A stretch of DNA of 64,000 nucleotides from Planctomycetota bacterium (GTDB lineage Bacteria; Planctomycetota; B15-G4; SIAN01). Below are positions 25,199 through 34,586 of the stretch, one piece after another. Under the pieces are notes generated by a model. The model did not search any database, was not told the origin of the DNA, and saw only the letters and a list, made by a program, of their open reading frames with translations. Position 1 is the first letter of the stretch; every line of letters begins with the position of its first letter. The position numbers and the translations under genes were made by a program. The stretch spans positions 186,001 to 250,000 of the forward strand of contig JAEUIC010000025.1 of NCBI GenBank assembly GCA_016795285.1, written 5' to 3'.

Positions 25199-25664
25199 GC
25201 GATCCTCGTCATCGAGCGACTCGCGTCCACCGCCGACGCCATCGGCCGGAGCGGGCCAAAAAAAAGAGTTTCCCCCGCGGACGGGGGAAACTCTCTTGCA
25301 CCTCGACTTCCGTTGATCAGAGATGGCGGTTGGGGAGGGGAAAGACTCCGACCACCGGAAGGATGCGAGGCGCAATCACTCTTGGGTTTCAGATGGAGGC
25401 GGGATCGTCGGGAGGCGTCCGATGCACGAGTCAGTTACCTCGGCTTCGAGCGACCGCCAGCGAACCTGCCGAACTTTCGTTCTCGCGAGCCCTCTGCTTC
25501 AGCGTGACCACAACGAGCGGAACGGGATTCCGTACAAGCTGTGGTCATCTCGTCGAGGAGCCGAGGAGCGCGAGGACGGAGGGGCAAGGTAGCGCGAGTT
25601 CGGCCTTCTTTGAAGGGCTCATTTCCGGCATCGATCGGAAAACGACCCAAGGAGAATCACCTAG
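25199..25664. other. 466-base gene-free region with structured leader and divergent promoters
   Basis: This stretch separates the degenerate GGDEF gene (minus) and the secretion F-like gene (plus) and is visibly less GC-rich than its surroundings. Read on the minus strand in order it holds: a nested hairpin (outer arms 25547-25540 and 25512-25505, inner arms CGGAA/TTCCG); a GAAC-GAAA-GTTC hairpin with a GNRA loop (25482-25471); a segment GAGTCTTTCCCC (25348-25337) that repeats, with two extra bases, the 5' arm of the terminator; and the terminator itself (25294-25265) with its U tract. No open frame in it looks coding. It does not match any riboswitch class I recognise. Confidence 0.6.
25258..25294 (-). 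terminator. Strong intrinsic terminator or attenuator
   Basis: On the minus strand a perfect 12-base-pair stem (AGAGTTTCCCCC with its complement at 25283-25294) and a six-base loop are followed at once by eight U (25265-25258). It is the clearest Rho-independent terminator in the window. It points toward the degenerate GGDEF gene, whose ATG is about 60 bases further on, and no protein gene ends just before it. It should therefore end either a small RNA or an attenuated leader. Confidence 0.85.
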
Positions 25665-26645
25665 TTGTTCGGATTCAAAGCCGCTCGTTCGGACGCTCAG
25701 CGCGCCTCGCGCTACCGGTCGCTCGCGACCCTGCTCGATGGCGGAGTCCCGCTCCTCGCCGCGCTCGAGAAGATCGGATTCAGAACTTCAACGATCCACG
25801 CCCCCGGTGGAAGATCGACATCCGCACCTAGTTTCGACGGCGCCTCCCTCGGCGCGACGCTACTCGGCGGCGCCACCGATCCAGCGCTTGCCGCCGAGCG
25901 CGCCGCCATCGACGCCGCCGCCCACGCCGGTGAACTGCCCACCACCCTCCGCGCGCTGGCGAGCGACCTCGAGACGGCGCTGGCGGCGCGACGCAGTGCG
26001 CTGGCACGCCTCGCCTACCCGCTCCTGGTCCTCCACCTGCTGCCGATCGCCGCGAACACCGCCGAGCTGCTCACCCACCCCGCCCGCTTCTTCGCCACCG
26101 TCGCCGGCAGCTACCTGCTGCTCTGGGGCGTGCTCGCCGCGCTCGTCGGTAGCGCCGGCCTGCTGCAGCGCAGCGAAGCCGGCTGCGCTCGGCTCGCGCG
26201 CTGGCCGCTGCTCGGCGCGCCGCTCGTCCTGCTGGCCCGCGCCCGCTTCTTCCGCTTGCTGGCGCTGCTCGACGGCGCCGGGGTGCTGCGGCACGAGGCG
26301 CTCGCGACGGCGACGGCGGCGCTCGGCCCGGCGGTGGCCAGCGACGGCTACGCCGACTGGAGCCTCCGCATGCGGCGCGGCGACCCGCCCGAGCAGGCGG
26401 TCGAGGCGTTCGTGCGGCTGCCGCCAGAGGAGCGCGGCGAACTGGCAGCGGCGATCACCGTGGGCGCGCTCGAGTCGGCGGCGCGGCGCATCGCGGCGCG
26501 CGCGAGCGAGCGGTGGCAGGCCGCCACCTTCCGGCTGGCCGGGTTCGCCGGCGGCTGCGCCTATGCCTGCGCGCTGCTGCTGGTGGCGACCAGCATCGTC
26601 CGCTTCTACCTCGGCTACTTCGCCCGCTTCTCGCCGCCCCACTGA
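25665..26645 (+). CDS. Type II secretion system F-like membrane protein (divergent)
   Basis: A 326-residue membrane protein related to GspF/PilC inner-membrane platform proteins. The N-terminal RYRSLATLLDGGVPLLAALE matches the start of T2SF domains, AGELPTTLRALASDLETAL the usual GxLPxALxxLAxYLE helix, and RSALARLAYPLLVL the first membrane helix. A second, weaker repeat follows with a final C-terminal membrane helix. TTG at 25665 is the start, with AAGGAG ten bases upstream. No ATPase, pilin or other secretion gene is nearby, so it may have a stand-alone role or serve distant genes. It converges on the HEAT/TPR gene with a 15-base gap. Confidence 0.7.
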   Translation: MFGFKAARSDAQRASRYRSLATLLDGGVPLLAALEKIGFRTSTIHAPGGRSTSAPSFDGASLGATLLGGATDPALAAERAAIDAAAHAGELPTTLRALASDLETALAARRSALARLAYPLLVLHLLPIAANTAELLTHPARFFATVAGSYLLLWGVLAALVGSAGLLQRSEAGCARLARWPLLGAPLVLLARARFFRLLALLDGAGVLRHEALATATAALGPAVASDGYADWSLRMRRGDPPEQAVEAFVRLPPEERGELAAAITVGALESAARRIAARASERWQAATFRLAGFAGGCAYACALLLVATSIVRFYLGYFARFSPPH

Positions 26646-26660
26646 CCGGCGACCGCTCGC

Positions 26661-28199
26661 TCAGCGCGCCTCGGTCAACCGCTTCAGCCGCTCGCGCTGC
26701 TCGGCCGGCGCATCGTCGACCAGCCGTTGCCGCTGCGCCAGCGAGAGGTCGGCGCGCGCCCGGAGATAGACCGCTTCCTGCTGCTCGGGAGGCAGGGCGA
26801 AGAAGCTCTCGCAGCCGGCCGGCAGGTGGCGGCGCAACCGCCGGATCCAGTCGCGCCCCGCGTCGTCGGCCAGTCCGAGCGCCGCCTGCTGCACGAGCTG
26901 CTGGAACTCCGGATCGGCGCGCAGCGGCGCGAAGTCGCCATCCTCCTGCAGCCAGCGGTGGTCGCTGAAGCCGGCGCGGATCGCCTCGCGCAGGTGGTCG
27001 AGCGCCTCGTCGCGGCGCCCCTGGATCGCGCAGATGCAGGCGAGGTTGTAGTGGGAGTTCTCGCAGGCGTACGACTCGGGGAAGCGGGCCAGCACCTCGT
27101 CGTAGCAGCGCTCGGCCGACGCGTAGTCGTCGAACTGCTGGTAGTAGTAGCCGGTCTCGAAGAGCAGTCCGCGCAGGAACTCGGCGCGCCAGTACCAGTA
27201 GCCGCTGTCGCGGTCGCCGCGGAACTCGATGTCGCGCCGCGACGAGCTCTCGGCGAGGTGGCCCTCCATGCAGCGGATCATGCGCAGGATCGGGCCGGTG
27301 CGCCCCGCCTTCGCCAGCGCGAAGCGGACGTAGCGCGACAGCTCGAACTTGCGGTGCTCGTAGACCTCGAGGAGGTTCGGCCCGCGCGCGCGGAACTCCT
27401 GCTGCATCGCCTCGAGCTCGCGGAGCTCGGGCTGGATGAGGCCGGCGAGATCGGCTTCGAGCGTCGGCCGGCGCGTCTCGTGCAGCGCCATCACCGCGAG
27501 CTCGCGCAAGACGATGTGGTAGCCGTCGTCGATGGCGATGCGGCGCAGCTCCTCCGGGAAGCGCGGGTGGAGCGGCCAGAGGGCGGCGAACTGCCCGTCG
27601 TAGAAGCCGGGCACGCGCCCGTCGCGCATCCGCTCGGTCAGCGCATCGCAGGCGACCGCGCGCAGCAGCCGATCGACCCGGTCGCGCTGGCGCGGGTCGT
27701 TGCGCCGCGAGACCGCCTCGGCGACCGCAGCGAGTTCGCGCGGCTGGCGACCGAGCGCGACGGCGAGCGCTTCGGCGACCCCCGGCAGCTCCTCGCGCAG
27801 GAACGCCGCACGCAACGCGGCCGCAGCGGCCGGGTCGGGCTTCGCGCGCAGGAGCTCCGCCGCGACGCGCCGCACGAGCGGCTGCGGATCGGCGAGCCAG
27901 GCGACCAGCGCGGCGGGCTCGGCGTCGACGGGGGCGCGCAATGCGGCGAGCGCGGCGGCGCGGACCGGCTGCCACGGGCTCGCCAGTTCGGGGAGGCGAC
28001 GGCGCAGCTCGGCGTCGGCGTCGCGGAGGGGCAGCGCCGTCTCGCAGGCGACCGCCGCGCGGCCGCCCGCCCACGCCCCGAGGAGGACGAGCGCAGCGGC
28101 CGCGAGGCGCCGGATCCCGCCTCGTCCGACGCCCCCGCTCCTAGCGGACCGAGACCCAGGCGAAGCGGCGCTTGCCGGCCTGCAGCAGGACCGGCTCAC
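26661..28199 (-). CDS. Secreted HEAT/TPR-repeat protein of unknown function
   Basis: A roughly 512-residue exported protein. After a hydrophobic segment (RRLAAAALVLLGAWAGG) come HEAT-like helical pairs (WQPVRAAALAALRA, PLVRRVAAELLRA), a long middle region without recognised motif, and TPR-like helices (YASAERCYDEVLARFP, RRDEALDHLREAI). It ends with an acidic/basic helix ending in TEAR. The start is uncertain: no good start codon lies between the tyrS stop and the signal peptide, so the in-frame GTG at 28199, inside the end of tyrS, is used; it has no strong ribosome binding site. It is the last gene of the rpsA-tyrS group. Confidence 0.65.
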   Translation of the reverse strand: MSRSCCRPASAASPGSRSARSGGVGRGGIRRLAAAALVLLGAWAGGRAAVACETALPLRDADAELRRRLPELASPWQPVRAAALAALRAPVDAEPAALVAWLADPQPLVRRVAAELLRAKPDPAAAAALRAAFLREELPGVAEALAVALGRQPRELAAVAEAVSRRNDPRQRDRVDRLLRAVACDALTERMRDGRVPGFYDGQFAALWPLHPRFPEELRRIAIDDGYHIVLRELAVMALHETRRPTLEADLAGLIQPELRELEAMQQEFRARGPNLLEVYEHRKFELSRYVRFALAKAGRTGPILRMIRCMEGHLAESSSRRDIEFRGDRDSGYWYWRAEFLRGLLFETGYYYQQFDDYASAERCYDEVLARFPESYACENSHYNLACICAIQGRRDEALDHLREAIRAGFSDHRWLQEDGDFAPLRADPEFQQLVQQAALGLADDAGRDWIRRLRRHLPAGCESFFALPPEQQEAVYLRARADLSLAQRQRLVDDAPAEQRERLKRLTEAR

Positions 28200-29421
28200 G
28201 GAGATCGACCTCGAGCTTGTCGTCCGCCGCCACCACGCCATTCAGCTTCACTCCGTTCCCTTGCACGAGTCGCCGCGCCTCGCTCCGCGACGCCGCGAAC
28301 TCCAATCGACAGAGCAGATCGACGATCCAGAGCTTCCCTTCCGGGACTTCCGCGCGCGGCAGCACGCGCTCCGGGGCGTCGTGGGAGACGTCCTTCTCCT
28401 TGAAGACCCGATCGAAGCGCATGCGCGCCTCGCCGGCCGCTTGCTCGCCATGCAACCAGGCGGTGATCGACTCGGCGACCCCCGCCTTCGTCTCGCGCGG
28501 GTTCGACGCGAGCGCGGCCGCCAGGCTCGCCTCCCCCTGCTCTGCAACGAACCGATCGGTCAGGAGTTCCACCCACAGCGGGATCAGCGCGTCGGGCACC
28601 GACATCACCTTCCCGAACACCTCGTCGGGCGGGAAGGTGAGGCCGACGTAGTTGCCGAGGCTCTTGCTCATCTTCTGCACGCCGTCGAGGCCGGGCAGCA
28701 CCTTCATCGTCATGCAGATCTGCGGCGGCTGGCCGGCGTCGGCTTGCAGGTCGCGCCCCACCAGCAGGTTGAACAGCTGGTCGGTGCCGCCGAGCTCGAC
28801 GTCGGCCTTCACTTCGACCGAGTCCTGCCCCTGCAGCAGCGGGTAGACGAACTCGTGGATGCCGATCGGCGCCCCCTCCTTCATCCGCTTGGTGAAGTTG
28901 TCGCGCTCGATCATCCGCGCCACCGTCATCTTCGAGCAGAGGCGGATGAAGTCGGCGAAGCGCAGCTCGAGGAACCAGTCGGCGTTGTTGCGCACCTCGA
29001 TCTCGCCGGCGCGGCCGTCGGCGTAGCGCTCCTCGCGCCGCACCACCTTGAACGCCTGCTCGAGGTAGCTCTGCGCGTTGCGCTCGACCTGCTCGCGCGT
29101 GAGCGTCGGACGCGTCTTGTCCTTGCCGGACGGGTCGCCGAGCATCGCCGTCGCGCCGCCGACGATGAAGATCGCGTGGTGGCCGAGGTCCTGGAACTGC
29201 CGCAGCTTGCGCAGCACGACCGCGTGGCCGACGTGCAGGTCGGAGGAGGTCGGGTCGAAGCCGAGCTTGACGCGCAGCGGCCGGCCGGCCGCCAGCGCGG
29301 CGGCGAGGCGGCGCGCCAGGTCGTCGGCGGCGACGCAGTCGACGACCCCGCGCATCAGGATCGCGAGCTGCCGCTGCACCTCGCGGGCGAGCGCCGGGTC
29401 GACTGCGGTCGGTTCCTTCAT
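28141..29421 (-). CDS. tyrS: Tyrosyl-tRNA synthetase
   Basis: A 426-residue class I aminoacyl-tRNA synthetase that charges tRNA-Tyr. The HIGH-type motif is HVGH at 63-66 within SSDLHVGHAVVLRKL, the KMSKS loop is exact (VQKMSKSLGNY), and an S4-like RNA-binding domain closes the C-terminus (SRSEARRLVQGNGVKLNG). The VGGATAMLGDPSGK segment and FVYPLLQGQDSV fit the TyrS branch (TyrZ-like length) and not TrpS. The ATG at 29421 overlaps the stop of the upstream lipoprotein gene by four bases. The gene ends with TAG at 28141-28143. Confidence 0.96.
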   Translation of the reverse strand: MKEPTAVDPALAREVQRQLAILMRGVVDCVAADDLARRLAAALAAGRPLRVKLGFDPTSSDLHVGHAVVLRKLRQFQDLGHHAIFIVGGATAMLGDPSGKDKTRPTLTREQVERNAQSYLEQAFKVVRREERYADGRAGEIEVRNNADWFLELRFADFIRLCSKMTVARMIERDNFTKRMKEGAPIGIHEFVYPLLQGQDSVEVKADVELGGTDQLFNLLVGRDLQADAGQPPQICMTMKVLPGLDGVQKMSKSLGNYVGLTFPPDEVFGKVMSVPDALIPLWVELLTDRFVAEQGEASLAAALASNPRETKAGVAESITAWLHGEQAAGEARMRFDRVFKEKDVSHDAPERVLPRAEVPEGKLWIVDLLCRLEFAASRSEARRLVQGNGVKLNGVVAADDKLEVDLREPVLLQAGKRRFAWVSVR

Positions 29422-30377
29422 GGTCGCTCTGACTCCCCCGCCGAGAAGCTCATGCCGTCGGCCGACTCCCACCAGCTGCGCCACCGCTCGACCGAATCGC
29501 CGAGCCGCCGCCCCGTCAGCCACTCGAGCGCGATGAACCGCGCCCGCCGACCGGCCGCGTCGGGTCCCGGCAGCGACAGCATCAGCGCATCGACCACTTC
29601 CACCGCGCCGCGCGACTCGGCGCGTCGCAGCGCCGCGCCGAGCAGGTGGCGGGCGATCTGTTCCTGCGCCCGCGCGAACGGCGCGTCGTCGTCGGCCGCG
29701 GCCGCCGCCACCGCCGCCGGCACGTAGCGCAACTCCACCGGCGGGAAGCGCAGCGTCACCACGCGCTCCGGCTCGGCGCCGCAACGGATGGCGAGCGGAT
29801 GGAGCCGCGCGGCGACCTCCACCACCGCCGCATCGGCATCCGCGGGCAGCTCGAGCGCCACCGGCACCCGCAGCTCCCGCTGCTCGCCGGGCGGGACTTC
29901 GAGGTCGTCGAAGTCGTCGTGGCGCAGGCTCGCCTGCAAGGACTGGATGCCGACGCGCAGCGCGCCGAAGCGGCCGCGCGCCTCGAGGCAGAGGCACGCC
30001 TGCTCGTCCGAATCGAACGGCCAGAGGCCGCGCGTGCGACGGGCGACGAAGGTGACCGGTTGCGCGCCGTCGTTGCGCACCACGAGGCGCAGCTCCGCGA
30101 CCTCGTCCAGCGCCTGCCACGCCGCGACCGGCGCCGCGGCGAACGAGAGGCCGCGCTCGGCGAAGTAGGCCGCCGCGATCGACTCGCGCGGCGTCTCCTG
30201 GCGCTCGCCGAGGAACGGATTCGCGCCGAGCAGCGCCCGCTCGCGATCGGGGTCGCCCCCGGCTCCGTTCGCCGGAGCCGGGGACGAGCACCCGCTGTTG
30301 GACACGAACTCGAACACGACCAGGAGCGCTGCGGCGAACCGCGACCGCTTTCGCAACGAACCGCCTGCGAGAGCCAT
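29418..30377 (-). CDS. Lipoprotein of unknown function
   Basis: A 319-residue protein with a basic start, a hydrophobic run and a lipobox-like SNSGC (Cys30), so probably a lipoprotein. The mature part shows beta-rich stretches (AELRLVVRNDGAQPVTFVARRTRG, LRVPVALELPADADAAVVEVAARL) resembling an Ig-like or DUF1573-like domain, then a helical end with several Trp. No family recognised. It lies between rpsA (51 bases upstream) and tyrS (four-base overlap), all on the minus strand. Confidence 0.68.
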   Translation of the reverse strand: MALAGGSLRKRSRFAAALLVVFEFVSNSGCSSPAPANGAGGDPDRERALLGANPFLGERQETPRESIAAAYFAERGLSFAAAPVAAWQALDEVAELRLVVRNDGAQPVTFVARRTRGLWPFDSDEQACLCLEARGRFGALRVGIQSLQASLRHDDFDDLEVPPGEQRELRVPVALELPADADAAVVEVAARLHPLAIRCGAEPERVVTLRFPPVELRYVPAAVAAAAADDDAPFARAQEQIARHLLGAALRRAESRGAVEVVDALMLSLPGPDAAGRRARFIALEWLTGRRLGDSVERWRSWWESADGMSFSAGESERP

Positions 30378-30403
30378 CTCGATCCTCCCCAGCGCGCCCA
30401 GCC

Positions 30404-30428
30404 GCCGATCAGCGCCGATCAGCGCCGA

Positions 30429-30431
<3 letters not shown>
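30404..30431. repeat. Short tandem repeat across the rpsA stop codon
   Basis: The ten-base unit GCCGATCAGC is repeated almost three times (two full copies and eight bases of a third). The third copy contains the rpsA stop codon (TGA, minus strand, 30429-30431). No hairpin or known regulatory role; likely slippage-derived. Confidence 0.7.
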
Positions 30432-32153
<1,722 letters not shown>

Positions 32154-32306
32154 TCGTTCACCTTCGCCACGCCCCGGCAAGGCGGCGCAGCCCTCGACAT
32201 TCGCGACGAGAGGTACCTCGCGTACCGAGTCGTCGAGCCTCCGCGGCGCTGCGCGCTCCGGCCTTCCCGCACGGGAAGCGATACCGGGGCGCGTCGCGGC
32301 GTCGCG

Positions 32307-32969
32307 TCAGGGGTCGCCCGCAGGTTCGGCCACGGTCGCCGGAGGGGAGACCTCCGACGCACGCATCCGCGCCCCGAGCGTGCGGAACGCCTGCTCGAGG
32401 CAGGCGACCGCTTGTCGTCGATCCATCGCGCCCAAGTCGAGCGGCGGTCCGACCCGCAGCTCGATCCGGCCGCTCGCGAGCGGTCGGGAGCGGCCGCGCG
32501 GCCACGCCTCGAACGCCCCCTCGATCACCACCGGCAGCACCGGCACCTGCGCCTGCGCCGCCAACATCGCGAAGCCCGGCGTGAGGCGCTGCAGCTGCCC
32601 ATCGGGGCTGCGCGTCTGCTCCGGGAAGAGCGCCACCGCGTCGCCGCGCTTCAGCCGCTCGATCAGGCGGCGCGTGGCCGCGAGGTCGCGGCCGTCGCGC
32701 TCGACGTGCTCGAGGTCGAGCAGGCCGGTGAGGAAGCGGTAGAGGCGGCTGTTGCGCAGCGTCGCGCGCGGCGTGTAGACGAGCGGCCGCGGCAGCGCGC
32801 AGCCGAGCAGCGGCGGGTCGAGCAGCGAGACGTGGTTCGCCACCACGATCAGCCCGCCGGTGCGCGGGCACTGCTTCGCGCCGACCACCTTCATGCGGTA
32901 GCAGAGCTTGAAGACCACGGTCAGCAGCGCCTTGAAGGCGTTGTTGGCCAGCACGCCGTGCCACTTCAT
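32307..32969 (-). CDS. plsC: 1-acyl-sn-glycerol-3-phosphate acyltransferase
   Basis: A 220-residue PlsC-type acyltransferase that adds the second acyl chain to lysophosphatidic acid at the membrane. The catalytic NHVSLLD (N45, H46, D51) matches NHxxxxD, and the substrate-binding block III reads FPEQTRS where FPEGTRS is usual; PVLPVVIEGAF is block IV. An N-terminal hydrophobic helix anchors it. Its ATG overlaps the cmk stop by four bases. Between it and rpsA lie 153 bases with no gene, which may hold an rpsA promoter. Confidence 0.92.
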   Translation of the reverse strand: MKWHGVLANNAFKALLTVVFKLCYRMKVVGAKQCPRTGGLIVVANHVSLLDPPLLGCALPRPLVYTPRATLRNSRLYRFLTGLLDLEHVERDGRDLAATRRLIERLKRGDAVALFPEQTRSPDGQLQRLTPGFAMLAAQAQVPVLPVVIEGAFEAWPRGRSRPLASGRIELRVGPPLDLGAMDRRQAVACLEQAFRTLGARMRASEVSPPATVAEPAGDP

Positions 32970-33703
32970 GGCGCGCGCTCCGGCGGCGGCGGTTCCGCGG
33001 CCGGCTGGACGGCGGCGCAGATCGCCTCCACCACCTCGCCGATCGCGAGGTGCGTCGTGTCGAGCACCATCGCGCCGTCGGGCACGCAGAGCGGGGCGAC
33101 CGCGCGCTCGCGATCGATGCGATCGCGTTGCGCGAGGCTCTCCATCGTGGTGGTGAGCTCGTGCGGATCCTCGACGGAGCCGGCCGCTTGCCGCAGCCGC
33201 CGCCGCGCGCGCTCGAGCAGCGAGGCGTCGAGGTAGAAGCGCCAACGCGCGTGCGGGAAGATGTGCGAGCCGGCGTCGCGCCCCTCGACCACCACCCCGC
33301 CGTAGCGAGCGGCCTCCTCCTCCCCGAGTTCGCGCTGCCAGTCGACCAGCGCCGCGCGCACCGACGGGAGTGCCGAGACGGGGCTCACCAACGCGGTCAC
33401 TGCCGCGCCGCGCACCTCGTCCGACACTTCCTCGCCGTCGAGCCAAACTCGGCCTCCACCGCCGACGCGCATGCGCCGGCCGATCACGAACTCCCGCACC
33501 ACCGGGGCGAGCGCCGCCTCGCTCACCCGCGACGCATCGACGCCGGCGCGCAGCGCCGCCAGCGTGACCGTGCGGTACATCGCGCCCGTGTCGAGGTGGA
33601 AGAAGCGCAGCCGATCGGCGACGCGCCGAGCGACCGAGCTCTTGCCCACCCCGGCCGGGCCGTCGATCGTGAGGAGATTCGAGCGACCGTCCAGGAGTGT
33701 CAT
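32966..33703 (-). CDS. cmk: Cytidylate kinase
   Basis: A 245-residue nucleoside monophosphate kinase that converts CMP/dCMP to diphosphates using ATP. The P-loop GPAGVGKS is at residues 15-22, followed by the characteristic FFHLDTGAMYRTVTLAAL; the CMP-binding VVVEGRDAGSHIFPHA segment and the LID region with basic residues (RDRIDRERAVAPL) are intact. Usual Cmk sequence at the second site is GRDIGT; here it reads GRDAGS. The ATG at 33703 is the start; plsC overlaps its end by four bases. The cmk-plsC-rpsA order is known from other bacteria. Confidence 0.94.
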   Translation of the reverse strand: MTLLDGRSNLLTIDGPAGVGKSSVARRVADRLRFFHLDTGAMYRTVTLAALRAGVDASRVSEAALAPVVREFVIGRRMRVGGGGRVWLDGEEVSDEVRGAAVTALVSPVSALPSVRAALVDWQRELGEEEAARYGGVVVEGRDAGSHIFPHARWRFYLDASLLERARRRLRQAAGSVEDPHELTTTMESLAQRDRIDRERAVAPLCVPDGAMVLDTTHLAIGEVVEAICAAVQPAAEPPPPERAP

Positions 33704-33773
33704 GCGGAAACGGCGGACGATACGCGATCGCCCGGCGCAGGCGCAATTGCCCGGGCGACGGCCCGACCGCGCC

Positions 33774-34586
33774 TCACCCGTCCGCTCCCGCCTGCCGAGC
33801 GTCGGCGCTGACCGCTGGCGCGAGCGGCTCGAGGCGGCCGTCGGGCGCTCCGAGCCAGAGTTCCCCCGGCGCGGCGCCGCGCAGCTCGACCACGAAGGCG
33901 CCCGCATCGCAGAACGGGGGCACCACCAGCAGCTCCCCGCCGCCCGGGAGCGTCCGCCGCTCGAAGCGGTGGACGTGGCCGCAGACCACCCGCTCCGCCC
34001 CCGCCGCGATCCGCGCCGCCACCGCCTCCGGGACGATGCGCACCACGTGGCCCGCCTTGCGCGGCACCGTTCGATCGGAGTAGCGGCGCAACCGCCGCCC
34101 GACGGCGAGCGGCAGCGCCGGCGGAAGGCGCCGCGCGAGCCAGCGCGCCGGGCGGCTGCGCACCACCCGCTTCAGGAACTGGTAGCCGTGGTCGTCGGTG
34201 AGGAGCTGGTCGCCGTGCAGCAGCCGGGCGCGGCCGCCCGCGAACTCGACGTCGAGCTCCTCGCTGCCCGGCACGTCGATGCCGAGCGGCGCGCCATCCT
34301 CGCGCGTGAAGTTGAAGTCGCGGTTGCCCGGCAGGAAGAGGAGCGCGCAGCCGGCGGCGCGGGCGGCGCGGAAGGCGGCGAAGAGCGGCGCGAACTGCGG
34401 CACCGTGCGCTCGGCACCCGTCAGCCAGAGGTCGAAGACGTCGCCGAGCAGGAAGAGCCGCTCCGCGCGCTCGCCCGCGAGCGCGAGCAGCGCCTCCATG
34501 CGGGCGATCCCCTCGCCATCGGCGGGAGTCAGGTGGAGGTCGGCCGCCACCACCGTCCGCCACGGCCGCTCAGGACGCTGCGTCAC
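33774..34586 (-). CDS. LpxH-like metallophosphoesterase (UDP-2,3-diacylglucosamine hydrolase type)
   Basis: A 270-residue calcineurin-like phosphoesterase. Metal ligands appear in order: ADLHL (D16, H18), LLGDVFDLW, LPGNRDF (GNHD in most families, GNRDF in LpxH), LLHGDQ and CGHVHR. The GNRDF and LLHGD signatures favour LpxH, which makes lipid X in lipid A synthesis; other lpx genes are not in the window, so the lpxH name is not given with certainty. The GTG start at 34586 overlaps the stop of the response regulator by four bases, which is odd company for LpxH and suggests operon-mediated co-regulation. Confidence 0.83.
   Translation of the reverse strand: MTQRPERPWRTVVAADLHLTPADGEGIARMEALLALAGERAERLFLLGDVFDLWLTGAERTVPQFAPLFAAFRAARAAGCALLFLPGNRDFNFTREDGAPLGIDVPGSEELDVEFAGGRARLLHGDQLLTDDHGYQFLKRVVRSRPARWLARRLPPALPLAVGRRLRRYSDRTVPRKAGHVVRIVPEAVAARIAAGAERVVCGHVHRFERRTLPGGGELLVVPPFCDAGAFVVELRGAAPGELWLGAPDGRLEPLAPAVSADARQAGADG

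Noticed and set aside
25353..25370. CCACCGGAAGGATGCGAG resembles the conserved loop of signal recognition particle RNA
   Set aside because: Only part of the GGAAGG-AGC core matches, the flanking conserved bases are absent and no pairing partner strand was found.
25435..25650. A 71-codon minus-strand frame in the structured intergenic region
   Set aside because: It starts with TTG, has no ribosome binding site of note, a composition unlike neighbouring genes and overlaps the inverted repeats. The region reads as RNA structure, not protein.
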